This document shows positions 37,394 through 43,869 of a stretch of DNA of 43,869 bases, piece after piece; the first letter of the stretch is position 1, and every line of letters begins with the position of its first letter. Made by a program: the position numbers and the translations under genes. Location: positions 1 through 43,869 of the IMG/VR virus record IMGVR_UViG_3300020164_000003; one strand, written 5' to 3'. Source of the stretch: a virus. The notes under the pieces were generated by a model. That model made no database searches and was not told the origin of the DNA. It was given only the letters and a program-made list of their open reading frames with translations.

Positions 37394-38081
37394 TTTTCCT
37401 TTTACAATTATCATTATGCCATCTTTTTAGATTTCCGGCAATTGTTACAACATCGCAATAAACACATTTATGTTTCAATTCTGGGTTTAATTTTTTAGGG
37501 TTGACCCATTCTAATTCACTATAAATCAAACCAATTTCCGATATAGGTGCTCGGATAATTTCCATAGTGTGTATATTTTGCAAATTTGTAAAACCTTTTC
37601 TTCCTATTTTAGCCCTATGTTCTAAAGACTTAGGTTTTTTAGCAACTTTTGATACCCAATTATCAATAACTTCCTGACTTTTTATGTTATTTCTATTAGA
37701 TTCTTTAATTTTTTCAATTGTTTCTTTATTATGAGTTTTCCCAAAAAATGGATTTCCTTCACCCGTCATTTGTATTGATACTGCTTGACTATGAGCTTTC
37801 CTAGCATATTCATAATGTTTACTAGAATATCTGGATTGATTATCCGATGACATATACATCATAAACCAAGCGTGTGCTAATTTAGAAGTTCTATATTGTT
37901 TAAATAATAACCAATGACATATAAAATGTTCTCTGGCAGTTAATTTTACTAAATTATCTTTAATATCTAATCCACCCATACATTTGGGCACTATATGGTG
38001 GTTTTCATAATAATTTAAATCATTAATACTTCTAATATTAGCCCTATTAATTATTTGGTTGTATATTTTAGCGTAGTTCAT
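37380..38081 (-). CDS. HNH homing endonuclease in the uvsX break
   Basis: A 233-residue free-standing endonuclease. HNH core: ENHHIVPKCMGG (H28, H29), NLVKLTAREHFICHWLL (N43, H52, H56). Then a NUMOD3-type DNA-binding segment NPFFGKTHNKETIEKI, and a C-terminal zinc finger CVYC...H...C (C206, C209, H222, C226), like those ending T4-phage HNH enzymes. It lies between the two halves of uvsX and its stop overlaps the IntC-UvsX-C start by 14 bases, so both may be translated together. An inverted repeat with a late promoter precedes it. It probably spreads the whole break by cutting intact uvsX alleles; this is inference. Confidence 0.88.
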   Translation of the reverse strand: MNYAKIYNQIINRANIRSINDLNYYENHHIVPKCMGGLDIKDNLVKLTAREHFICHWLLFKQYRTSKLAHAWFMMYMSSDNQSRYSSKHYEYARKAHSQAVSIQMTGEGNPFFGKTHNKETIEKIKESNRNNIKSQEVIDNWVSKVAKKPKSLEHRAKIGRKGFTNLQNIHTMEIIRAPISEIGLIYSELEWVNPKKLNPELKHKCVYCDVVTIAGNLKRWHNDNCKRKNDAN

Positions 38082-38090
38082 AGTAATCCT

Positions 38091-38140
38091 CTGTAGTATA
38101 ATAGGTATTTATAAAACAGAGAGTTTCTATTATACTACAG
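38091..38140 (-). promoter_or_regulatory. Perfect 14-bp inverted repeat before the HNH gene
   Basis: Positions 38127-38140 and 38091-38104 are exact complements with a 22-base loop. The IntN stop codon lies in the first arm, and the base of the second arm touches the AGAGG ribosome binding site (38087-38092) of the HNH gene. In long transcripts from the replication promoter this hairpin should hinder HNH translation. The loop carries a late promoter whose transcripts would lack the first arm. Confidence 0.8.
38106..38113 (-). promoter_or_regulatory. T4-type late promoter inside the hairpin
   Basis: An exact TATAAATA 25-32 bases before the HNH ATG, in non-coding DNA. A transcript started from here begins inside the second arm of the inverted repeat, freeing the ribosome binding site. 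Confidence 0.75.
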
Positions 38141-39038
38141 ATACATCATCACCAACAAATAAATTTTTAGCCTCAACCCATTCATTATTAATTAAAAATT
38201 TATGTTTATCTGAACAGATTACCTTATATCCATCTTCAAATTCAACTTCAAAACATTCAGGTTCACCGTCATCTAAGGTTTCTGGATTCCATGTATAAGT
38301 GACTTCTTTATCCCCATCTAAAGTTTTAACTAAATCTCCAACCAAAAACTCTTCAACATTCTTAAATGAACCATCTGCCAATTTGATTTTAGTCCCTTCA
38401 ACTAAACACCCTCCGCCAACAATATCTTTAGCATATAATTCCATAGTCTTGTATGTGTGATTTACAACAACCATAGGAATATCTTTAATTGATAGATGCG
38501 GAGTCACCATTCTAAAAAGACTCTTGATTTGTTTTGCTCTACTCATATCAGCAACAGATTTTCCATCAAGAGCATCTTCAACTTCTTTCTTTGATGCCAA
38601 ATTACCAATAGAGTCAATAAGAATGATAATCTTATCTCCCCGTTCAATGTTAGTAATTTGCTGCATTATATCAAATTTCAATTGTTCAATATCCATAATT
38701 GGAACATGAAGAACCTTTTCCAAATCAATTCCAAAAGAATTAAAATATGATTGTGGGGAACCAAATTCAGAATCATAAAACATTAAAACCGCATCAGGAT
38801 ACTTATCCATATAAGCCTTCGCCATAAGCAAAGAAAATCCTGTTTTAAACATTTTACTAACACCTGCCCACATAGTCAATCCGGAAGCAAATCCTCCATC
38901 AATCTTTCCGGAAAGAGCAACATTCAATACTGGAATTGATGTTGAGATCATATCTCTATCAGTAAAGAACTTTGATTTTGAAAGAATAGAAGCTTCTTTG
39001 ATAGTAGAATTCTTTTTAATCTTATCCATTAAACTCAT
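38130..39038 (-). CDS. uvsX: UvsX N-terminal part fused to split intein N-part
   Basis: Residues 1-210 are the N-terminal part of the T4 RecA-like recombinase: Walker A AGVSKMFKTG (58-67), Walker B IIILIDSIGNL and VVVNHTYKTMELYAKDIVGGG at the DNA-binding loop. At residue 211 an intein begins: CLVEGTKIKLADGSF is block A with the catalytic Cys, VICSDKHKFLI is block B with the conserved His. The IntN ends at residue 302 (GDDVSVV) with a stop codon, without endonuclease domain. Not a frameshift or assembly break: a new gene follows, and the IntC half is found about 0.7 kb downstream. Confidence 0.93.
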   Translation of the reverse strand: MSLMDKIKKNSTIKEASILSKSKFFTDRDMISTSIPVLNVALSGKIDGGFASGLTMWAGVSKMFKTGFSLLMAKAYMDKYPDAVLMFYDSEFGSPQSYFNSFGIDLEKVLHVPIMDIEQLKFDIMQQITNIERGDKIIILIDSIGNLASKKEVEDALDGKSVADMSRAKQIKSLFRMVTPHLSIKDIPMVVVNHTYKTMELYAKDIVGGGCLVEGTKIKLADGSFKNVEEFLVGDLVKTLDGDKEVTYTWNPETLDDGEPECFEVEFEDGYKVICSDKHKFLINNEWVEAKNLFVGDDVSVV

Positions 39039-39056
39039 AATTTTTCCTCAATATTT

Positions 39057-41642
39057 CTAAAAGAAATCTTCAAATGAAAACCTCTTTTCAGTTTGCCAAT
39101 CAATCGTTTCTGTTATTGCGGTCAATGGTTCTAAAAATACTTTATTAAACATTAAATCATAATCAATAAATTCAACCAAATCAAATTCTTTTGGAAGTTT
39201 TTCTGGAAAAGAAATGACATTTTCTTTAAGAAAATTTGGAACTTTCAAATAACAAAACTTAATCTTATCTCCATCTTTAATAAATTCATATTCAGAATCT
39301 AAGTTTTTTTCAACAAGTAACTTATTAAAAAGAATGCTGCCACGAACATGAATTGGAGTTCCTTTTTTATATAGCATAACAGAGTCCGAATACTTATATA
39401 ATCCTCGCATCCCTCTTGGGAATGATATTTCTTCAACACTTAATGATTTAAACTTTACTTTAAAGTCTCCAATGTAATCTTGGAGTTTTTGTTCGGTATC
39501 ATTAAGAATAATCTTAACACAATCTTTCAATGCGCCCCGAACAATTGCTGGAGTAGAAGACTTTACGATTTCCAATCCAGTAACTTTAATTTTTGGTTCC
39601 GCATAAATTACACCTTCATTTGAATATACATTAAGAGCATATCTTTTCTTAGCAACGAATACAGAATTTGAACATATCTTTTCTAGTTTGTATGACAGAT
39701 CATTCTTATATGAATTTACATAATCACTTAGATTTTGACAAAAATTATCAACTTCCGGTTGAACTTTTTGGGTAATCATCTTGATAATAAAATTCAGAAT
39801 CTGCTCGTTATTATACTCCTTTGGGCAGATTTTATCAACTAATTTCTCAAAAGAAATAGCAAGGCTATCCGTATCCATATAAATGACATAATCGGATTTT
39901 GTTTTTAATACAGAATTCAAATACTTATTCATGCCAGTTTCAACCCAACGATTGGATAGTTGTCCCTCCAATGTAATTGCTTCTGCTAATTTAACATCAA
40001 AAAATCTAAAATATTTATTACCAGTTGCCCCATAAAGAGAGTTCAAACATAATTTCTTTGAATTTTGAAGATTATTAAATTTTGAAATATCATATTGTAA
40101 CTCACTCAATCTTCTTTTCAATTCTGGAGAATTATTCTTCTTCAATTCTGCCGATACTACTTCATACTCTTTTTGAGCAGACAACATCTTCTTTTTATAA
40201 TCTTGTCTAGCCTTAAACATTGTTTCAACCATTTCTGGAAGAAATCCTTTTTTATCAGTCCTAAAGAATTGTCCATTTGGAGTCAATGTTACATTATTAT
40301 CTTTCAACTTTGAAAGATCCACAGATTTTGATAATAATTTATCTACAGAAACTCCACTAGAAAGAATCCTTCTCATGTCATCAGTATAATCTTCTGGACT
40401 AACCAAAGTCTCAATACTAATGTTCTTTGTCATAATGATTGAAGGATATAGAGAAGTCGCATCAAGAGTAGCAACCCACCTGTGCATTCCAGTAATAGGA
40501 TGTTTTACATAAGCACCAGCATATTCAACATCCTCACGATCTTCTTTTTGTGGAATTTGAATATTCTTTTGTCTCAAATAATCATAAATTAAAGAATCCC
40601 ACATTCTTGTCTGCTTAAACACATCTTCATAATTTGTTTTTGAATCGTATGCCAAGGTTAAACAAAGTTCAAACAACTTACACTTTTCATTCAACTTTTC
40701 AACCAGATAAACGTCTTTTACGTTATATTCATAAAATTTTTGCTTATCTTCAGTATAAAATTTATGGAGAGAACCATCATAATCAACTTTATTTTCGCCA
40801 AGTTCTTCTTCGGCAATGAAGTCTAGTTTGTAAGATTCTTGGGATGTACCTCCTGGTTGATATCTTTTATAGAGATCAAGATAATCAAGAGAAGATATAC
40901 CAAGAACTGAATAAGAAACTTCTTCCTCATACTGATTAAATTTAGGATTAAATTTCTTTGTTCTTCTATCATGGATAATATTCCACGGAGACAATTTCCT
41001 AGTTTCTTTCTCACCAATAATTCTATAGCAACGATTGATAAGATATGGAATATCAAACCCAGAAGAATTCCATCCAGACATAATATCTGGATATTCCAAA
41101 GACCAAATTTCAATAAACTTCTTTAAAAGAGTCCATTCATCTTGACATTTGATATAATAAACATTATCGGGACAATCAAAATCATGATATCCAAAAAGAT
41201 AATATTTTTCTTCACCAACAAACTTTAGCGCAATAGATGTTATTGGTTGGAATGTATCTTGAGCAGAAGCAAATCCTCCGGTTTCTGGATCTGAATTTAC
41301 TTCAATATCAAAAATAGCAATTCTTATTTTATTATAATCCCATTCAATATCTGTTTGGAACATATCAGAAATCAAGCAATATTCATATTGAGTATTACCA
41401 TAAACATGAAAGTTTCCAACACTTTCAAATTGAGAGACAAATTCTTTTGCCTTTTTGATGGATTCAAACTTGATTTTTTTTAGAGGATCTCCATACAGAG
41501 TTTTGTATGGAGATTCTTCATTTGTTGGAACAAATAATGAAGGTTTGAATGGAACTTTTTGTCTAATTTTCTTTCCATTTTTAATACCAGTATAGAGAAT
41601 ATTATCCCCATATTGCTTGGTATTTAAATAAAAATCACTCAT
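39057..41642 (-). CDS. 43: Family B DNA polymerase, T4 gp43-like
   Basis: The replicative polymerase with proofreading. Exonuclease motifs: AIFDIEVNSD (D112, E114), SGWNSSGFDIPYLINR and EYNVKDVYLVEKL. Polymerase motifs: A, DATSLYPSIIMT (near 394), B, KLCLNSLYGATGN, and C, YMDTDSLA (near 588). The C-terminal tail (RFSFEDFF) resembles the clamp-binding peptide of gp43. At 861 residues it is close to the T4 enzyme (898) and is intact, with no intein. It lies 18 bases upstream of uvsX-N in the replication operon. Confidence 0.96.
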   Translation of the reverse strand: MSDFYLNTKQYGDNILYTGIKNGKKIRQKVPFKPSLFVPTNEESPYKTLYGDPLKKIKFESIKKAKEFVSQFESVGNFHVYGNTQYEYCLISDMFQTDIEWDYNKIRIAIFDIEVNSDPETGGFASAQDTFQPITSIALKFVGEEKYYLFGYHDFDCPDNVYYIKCQDEWTLLKKFIEIWSLEYPDIMSGWNSSGFDIPYLINRCYRIIGEKETRKLSPWNIIHDRRTKKFNPKFNQYEEEVSYSVLGISSLDYLDLYKRYQPGGTSQESYKLDFIAEEELGENKVDYDGSLHKFYTEDKQKFYEYNVKDVYLVEKLNEKCKLFELCLTLAYDSKTNYEDVFKQTRMWDSLIYDYLRQKNIQIPQKEDREDVEYAGAYVKHPITGMHRWVATLDATSLYPSIIMTKNISIETLVSPEDYTDDMRRILSSGVSVDKLLSKSVDLSKLKDNNVTLTPNGQFFRTDKKGFLPEMVETMFKARQDYKKKMLSAQKEYEVVSAELKKNNSPELKRRLSELQYDISKFNNLQNSKKLCLNSLYGATGNKYFRFFDVKLAEAITLEGQLSNRWVETGMNKYLNSVLKTKSDYVIYMDTDSLAISFEKLVDKICPKEYNNEQILNFIIKMITQKVQPEVDNFCQNLSDYVNSYKNDLSYKLEKICSNSVFVAKKRYALNVYSNEGVIYAEPKIKVTGLEIVKSSTPAIVRGALKDCVKIILNDTEQKLQDYIGDFKVKFKSLSVEEISFPRGMRGLYKYSDSVMLYKKGTPIHVRGSILFNKLLVEKNLDSEYEFIKDGDKIKFCYLKVPNFLKENVISFPEKLPKEFDLVEFIDYDLMFNKVFLEPLTAITETIDWQTEKRFSFEDFF

Positions 41643-41644
41643 GA

Positions 41645-41941
41645 TTAAACAATCAATTTCTTTTGTGGAGCGATAATTCCAGCACCAAAGATACTATTAT
41701 ATTGATTTAGAAAATCTTCGGATGGTTCACAAACAAACATAATATGACAATTTTCAATTTCAATCTTTTTATCATTAGACATGATTGGAAATGGAATGAA
41801 TTGAAATTTTGGTTCTCCAGTTCGTGAAGGAACCATAATTACTTGAACAACATTTTCTAGAGTTGCTAGTCCATTGTTAGTGCTAAAATCAGCAAGAACA
41901 TCTTCTCCAGTAGTTAACTTCACACATTTAATATTTGGCAT
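41645..41941 (-). CDS. Conserved small phage protein upstream of gp43 (98 aa)
   Basis: Starts MPNIKCVKLTTGEDVLADF; then LENVVQVIMVPS and EIENCHIMFVCEPSEDFLNQYNSIFG, ending GIIAPQKKLIV. It is beta-rich with a small barrel-like pattern at the start and, from memory, belongs to a family seen in many phages near polymerase genes, with no confirmed function. Two bases before the polymerase ATG and one base overlap with the upstream gene, so tightly linked to replication. Not RegA, which it does not resemble. Confidence 0.65.
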   Translation of the reverse strand: MPNIKCVKLTTGEDVLADFSTNNGLATLENVVQVIMVPSRTGEPKFQFIPFPIMSNDKKIEIENCHIMFVCEPSEDFLNQYNSIFGAGIIAPQKKLIV

Positions 41942-42345
41942 TATTCTTCCTCAGTTGTTTGTTGGGGTTCAATTTTTAATACTGGTGATCCATTTTTTGT
42001 TGGAACACAAATTAGTCTATCACCTATACTATCATACAACTTTGACTTAATCAAGTCTAAATATTCTTCAGCTTGATTATCAGTCATCATTGAGACATCA
42101 GCATAAGCAACAACTTTATCATCTTGTTGTGTCCTTAAAATTTGAAAATCTAGTCCAGTATATGATACAATAACTTTATTCCCCTGCTCTTCAATATATT
42201 TTACAAATTCATCATTCCTCACTTCTGACAGTTTTTCTGTAGCAGACTTTTCATCAAGTCCATAGATATTAACCTTTAAAATGAGAATATCATTTTTTTG
42301 TAAATTAAGTTTAGCAAACTCAATTTTATTTAAGTCTTCTTCCAT
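41941..42345 (-). CDS. Hypothetical protein (134 aa)
   Basis: Not recognised. Acidic protein with an opening beta strand (ILILKVNIYGLDEKSATEKL), a helix rich in Glu/Lys and a second alpha/beta unit, ending in an acidic tail QQTTEEE. No metal or nucleotide motif. In the replication operon between the dCMP deaminase and the gene before polymerase. Confidence 0.55.
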   Translation of the reverse strand: MEEDLNKIEFAKLNLQKNDILILKVNIYGLDEKSATEKLSEVRNDEFVKYIEEQGNKVIVSYTGLDFQILRTQQDDKVVAYADVSMMTDNQAEEYLDLIKSKLYDSIGDRLICVPTKNGSPVLKIEPQQTTEEE

Positions 42346-42348
42346 TGT

Positions 42349-42864
42349 TTATCCTAATTTTATTACATTAATTTTACATTTCTTTAAAAATTCAATACCA
42401 TCAGAACTCCTATATTCTTTCTTATAATAGAATTCTTTTATCTTTGCCCCATATATCAATTTAGCACAATTCATACAACAACTATGAGTACAAAATAAAC
42501 TAGCACCCTCGGAAGACTCATGAGAAGAAGATATCTTCATCAACATTGCTTCTTCCGCATGAGTGACACAAGATTTTGTTTTTAGATAATATCGCTCCCA
42601 CTCATCGGCGATTTTGTTGGAGTTTTGTTTATATGGATACTTTTCATATAGTTGATAAAATTCTAAATTAGAAGAATCCTCTTCCGTTACAAAAATTTTA
42701 TTTTCACAAACATTATCCCATCCACGAGGAGTGCCATTCCAAGAAAAACTGATTATATTATCATTCTTAACCAGAACCGCGCCAACTTTCAATTTTTGAG
42801 CATATGATAATTGTGCAGTTCTTTCAGCAACATCCATATAATAATCAATCATTCTTTGTTTCAT
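42349..42864 (-). CDS. cd: dCMP deaminase
   Basis: Turns dCMP into dUMP, the substrate of ThyX. The zinc site is THAEE (H102, E104) and CCMNCAK (C130, C133); SFSWNGTPRGWDN (about 39-51) matches the nucleotide-binding loop of phage dCMP deaminases. The region between (EFYQLYEKYPYKQ) is an insert. At 171 residues it is a little shorter than T4 Cd (193). A stem-loop lies directly before the start codon. Second gene of the replication operon. Confidence 0.9.
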   Translation of the reverse strand: MKQRMIDYYMDVAERTAQLSYAQKLKVGAVLVKNDNIISFSWNGTPRGWDNVCENKIFVTEEDSSNLEFYQLYEKYPYKQNSNKIADEWERYYLKTKSCVTHAEEAMLMKISSSHESSEGASLFCTHSCCMNCAKLIYGAKIKEFYYKKEYRSSDGIEFLKKCKINVIKLG

Positions 42865-42892
42865 ATCAAACGAACAAACCTATTCGTTCGAT
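42865..42892 (-). promoter_or_regulatory. Stem-loop directly before the dCMP deaminase start codon
   Basis: ATCGAACGAA pairs with TTCGTTTGAT (10 bp, one G-T) around an eight-base loop that holds the TAG stop of the preceding gene and a short AGG. The ATG follows with no gap. AGG is 15 bases from the ATG in linear sequence but is brought close if the stem folds, as known for some T4 genes with hairpin-assisted initiation. Confidence 0.6.
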
Positions 42893-43077
42893 ACAAATGA
42901 CATATTTTCCTTCAACATATAGCGTAATGTTCTATCGGTTGGAGCCTTCTTTACTGCCATGAATGTTTTTCCTTCAATAACCTTTTCCGGAAAATCTTTT
43001 GATGTGTAATATAGATCAGAATTGATTTTACTCTTTACCTTTACTAGTGGTGAGGTAAGACCCTTCTTCTTAGTCAT
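42880..43077 (-). CDS. Small basic protein heading the replication operon (65 aa)
   Basis: Start MTKKKGLTSPLVKVK, with GGAG ten bases upstream; the longer frame runs back into the promoter region. Basic, with SDLYYTSKDFPEKVIEGKTF and a C-terminal helix (DRTLRYMLKENMSF). First gene after a consensus promoter, so probably made at once after infection. Function not recognised; an RNA- or DNA-binding role is suggested by charge only. Confidence 0.62.
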   Translation of the reverse strand: MTKKKGLTSPLVKVKSKINSDLYYTSKDFPEKVIEGKTFMAVKKAPTDRTLRYMLKENMSFVSNE

Positions 43078-43107
43078 TTTTATTCTCCGATTTTTTAGTA
43101 AAAATAT

Positions 43108-43136
43108 ATTATAATATATATTGAAATATAAGTCAA
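43108..43136 (-). promoter_or_regulatory. Consensus sigma70-like promoter of the replication operon
   Basis: TTGACT (43131-43136), a 17-base spacer and a consensus TATAAT (43108-43113). Drives the small basic gene, dCMP deaminase, gp43, the two uvsX halves, HNH and gp41. Confidence 0.85.
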
Positions 43137-43153
43137 GGGGGTGAATTACCCCC
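43137..43153 (-). terminator. Hairpin ending the hsp20 transcript
   Basis: A six-pair G/C-rich stem (GGGGGT/ACCCCC) with a five-base loop, seven bases after the hsp20 stop region. Only a broken T-run follows (TTGACTTATATTT), so it may pause or protect rather than fully terminate. It directly abuts the -35 of the next promoter. Confidence 0.6.
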
Positions 43154-43159
43154 CTCATA

Positions 43160-43618
43160 TTACTTATCTTCAATTAGAAGATTTGTTTGGGAATTTCCAA
43201 TTGGAATTAATCGGGGTTTCTTTTCCTCTGGAATTACATTCTCAATACCAATCTTCAAAACACCATCAATAATATCGGCACTTCTTACAATAGAAGTGTC
43301 AGTAAGAGTATAAACATGTTTGAAATCTCTAGCAGCAAGTCCATGATGTAAATAAGAAATTTCAATTTCCGGTTTCTTTGAGATTCCAGAAACAATCAGT
43401 TTATTGTGATTTGACTCAATTGAAATATCGTCCCTTGAGAATCCAGCAACAGCAATTTGAATCTCATAATTATATTCGTCACATTTAACGATATTGTATG
43501 GGGGATATGTTGGGGTTTTTGTATTTCCCAAAATAGAATCCAATTCTTCTAATGTAGAAAATAAACGATCAAATCCAACTGTTGAAGGCAATAGGTTTTT
43601 ACCGTAAGCGTAAGTCAT
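43160..43618 (-). CDS. Small heat shock protein, Hsp20/IbpA-like
   Basis: A 152-residue alpha-crystallin-domain chaperone that holds unfolded proteins. N-terminal arm STVGFDRLFSTLEEL, then the crystallin domain from PPYNIVKCDEYNYEIQIAVAG through DDISIESNHNKLIVSG, the loop LHHGLAARDFKHVYTLTD (a variant of the F.R.F.L motif), and DGVLKIGIENVIPE at its end; the tail has an IPI motif (LIPIGN) for oligomer contacts. Hsp20 genes are frequent in T4-like marine phages, perhaps for capsid assembly. A GGAG precedes the ATG, and it has a long structured leader with a late promoter. Confidence 0.93.
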   Translation of the reverse strand: MTYAYGKNLLPSTVGFDRLFSTLEELDSILGNTKTPTYPPYNIVKCDEYNYEIQIAVAGFSRDDISIESNHNKLIVSGISKKPEIEISYLHHGLAARDFKHVYTLTDTSIVRSADIIDGVLKIGIENVIPEEKKPRLIPIGNSQTNLLIEDK

Positions 43619-43646
43619 AATTGTTCTCCTTTTATAAAAGCGAGTT

Positions 43647-43786
43647 GATGTTAAAGATACTTTCCCGAAGGCAAAGTAGTTGCTGGTTCCGCCGCCAGCA
43701 TCCCTTTTTCGTATGGATCGGTTATATTAGACGCCAGATTTTTTATTTATTACTTCGCATGATCTGGACTCGAAGACTTTAATATC
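43647..43786 (-). ncRNA. Structured leader RNA of hsp20, possibly a manA-type motif
   Basis: The leader is closed by GATATTAAAG (43777-43786) paired with CTTTAACATC (43647-43656), one mismatch. Within it an H-type pseudoknot is possible: CTTCG (43771-43775) with CGAAG (43753-43757), and CCAGAT (43762-43767) with ATCTGG (43734-43739). Two more hairpins follow: GCTGG/CCAGC, and a stem with a TTCG tetraloop and one bulged G. A late promoter puts the RNA start near the 5' edge. The manA RNA motif was described from marine and phage DNA, in part before IbpA-like chaperone genes; I recall this but could not compare sequences. Confidence 0.6.
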
Positions 43787-43794
43787 TATTTATA
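43787..43794 (-). promoter_or_regulatory. T4-type late promoter of hsp20
   Basis: An exact TATAAATA just before the structured leader. Transcription would start within the first arm of its closing helix or a few bases before. It overlaps the stop codon of the partial gene at the window edge. Confidence 0.72.
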
Positions 43795-43869
43795 TATTTT
43801 TGTTATAATTTTTCTTAGATCCAATAGAATATTTTTGCTCTAGAATCCACTCATTTTTTTCTCTGTGAG
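43790..43869 (-). CDS. C-terminal end of a gene cut by the window edge
   Basis: An open frame enters from the right edge and ends at TAA (43790-43792), giving HREKNEWILEQKYSIGSKK and a few more polar residues. It lies just upstream of the hsp20 late promoter, as expected for the end of a preceding gene. Too short to identify; the other two frames stop earlier. Confidence 0.4.
   Translation of the reverse strand, partial: HREKNEWILEQKYSIGSKKNYNKNI

Noticed and set aside
36824-39038. uvsX as a pseudogene broken by an inserted HNH gene or an assembly error.
   Set aside because: Both halves carry intact intein splice motifs (Cys1, block B His, terminal His-Asn, +1 Thr), each has its own start and stop, and the extein junction matches T4 UvsX exactly. 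Decay or misassembly would not produce this.
41645-42345. RegA, gp62 or gp44 genes next to the polymerase, as in T4.
   Set aside because: Neither small protein shows RegA, clamp-loader or AAA+ motifs; they are left as hypothetical.
1-43869. CRISPR arrays, insertion sequences and integrase attachment sites.
   Set aside because: No regularly spaced repeats, transposase, integrase or terminal inverted repeats of mobile elements were seen. The repeats present are the short tandem and inverted ones listed.

Overview
The window is AT-rich DNA from a T4-superfamily myovirus, most likely marine. The evidence is a set of T4-type replication proteins (family B DNA polymerase gp43, DnaB-type helicase gp41, primase gp61, T4-type RNase H, recombinase UvsX), T4 late-promoter octamers (TATAAATA) ahead of virion genes, and typical accessory genes of marine T4-like phages (hsp20, mazG, thyX, nrdA/nrdB, a PqqA-like peptide). 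No photosynthesis genes are present, so a cyanobacterial host is not shown; a pelagiphage-like virus is an equally good guess. Almost everything reads on the minus strand. The single plus-strand gene is a small tail-collar protein near 4.6 kb.

Layout from left to right. 0-5.3 kb is a tRNA and accessory region with nine tRNAs (Ile2-CAT, Gln, Gly, Pro, Ala, Asn, Thr, Asp, Lys), a PqqA-like 23-residue peptide, a structured RNA between tRNAs, and a gene pair that looks like a type II restriction endonuclease plus DNA methyltransferase. 5.5-6.4 kb holds an Ala/Lys/Pro-rich virion-type protein. 6.4-15.3 kb, read right to left, is a nucleotide and DNA metabolism operon: primase, thyX, mazG, nrdA, nrdB, zinc ribbon, GIY-YIG nuclease, two unknowns, RNase H and small genes. 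15.4-26.8 kb is late: a GH19 endolysin with two membrane proteins, structural proteins, and a block encoding a P-loop kinase-like protein, a double-nucleotidyltransferase protein and a ligase-like protein, the last two with N-termini resembling T4 capsid-targeting sequences. 26.8-35.1 kb is a translationally coupled glycan cluster of glycosyltransferases, a nucleotidyltransferase-HAD fusion, a small-molecule kinase and a methyltransferase, headed by a deaminase. 35.1-43.1 kb is the replication operon. 43.1-43.9 kb holds hsp20 with a long structured leader RNA.

The strongest unusual finding is in uvsX. The recombinase gene is broken into two genes by a split intein: UvsX-N plus a 92-residue IntN, and a 36-residue IntC plus UvsX-C, joining at the conserved GGG/TG of the DNA-binding loop. 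A free-standing HNH endonuclease gene sits inside the break. Between IntN and the HNH gene is a perfect 14-bp inverted repeat whose loop carries a T4-type late promoter next to the HNH ribosome binding site, the layout known for T4 homing-endonuclease control. Other leads are the restriction-modification pair, the putative co-packaged nucleic-acid end-processing proteins, the tRNA-Asn with a class II variable arm and extended acceptor helix, and the hsp20 leader.

Regulation readable from sequence: at least six sigma70-like promoters with 17-bp spacers (tRNA clusters, the 5.3 kb gene, primase operon, glycan operon, replication operon) and eight T4-like late promoters. At 15.3 kb and 43.1 kb a terminator hairpin is merged with, or abuts, the next early promoter.
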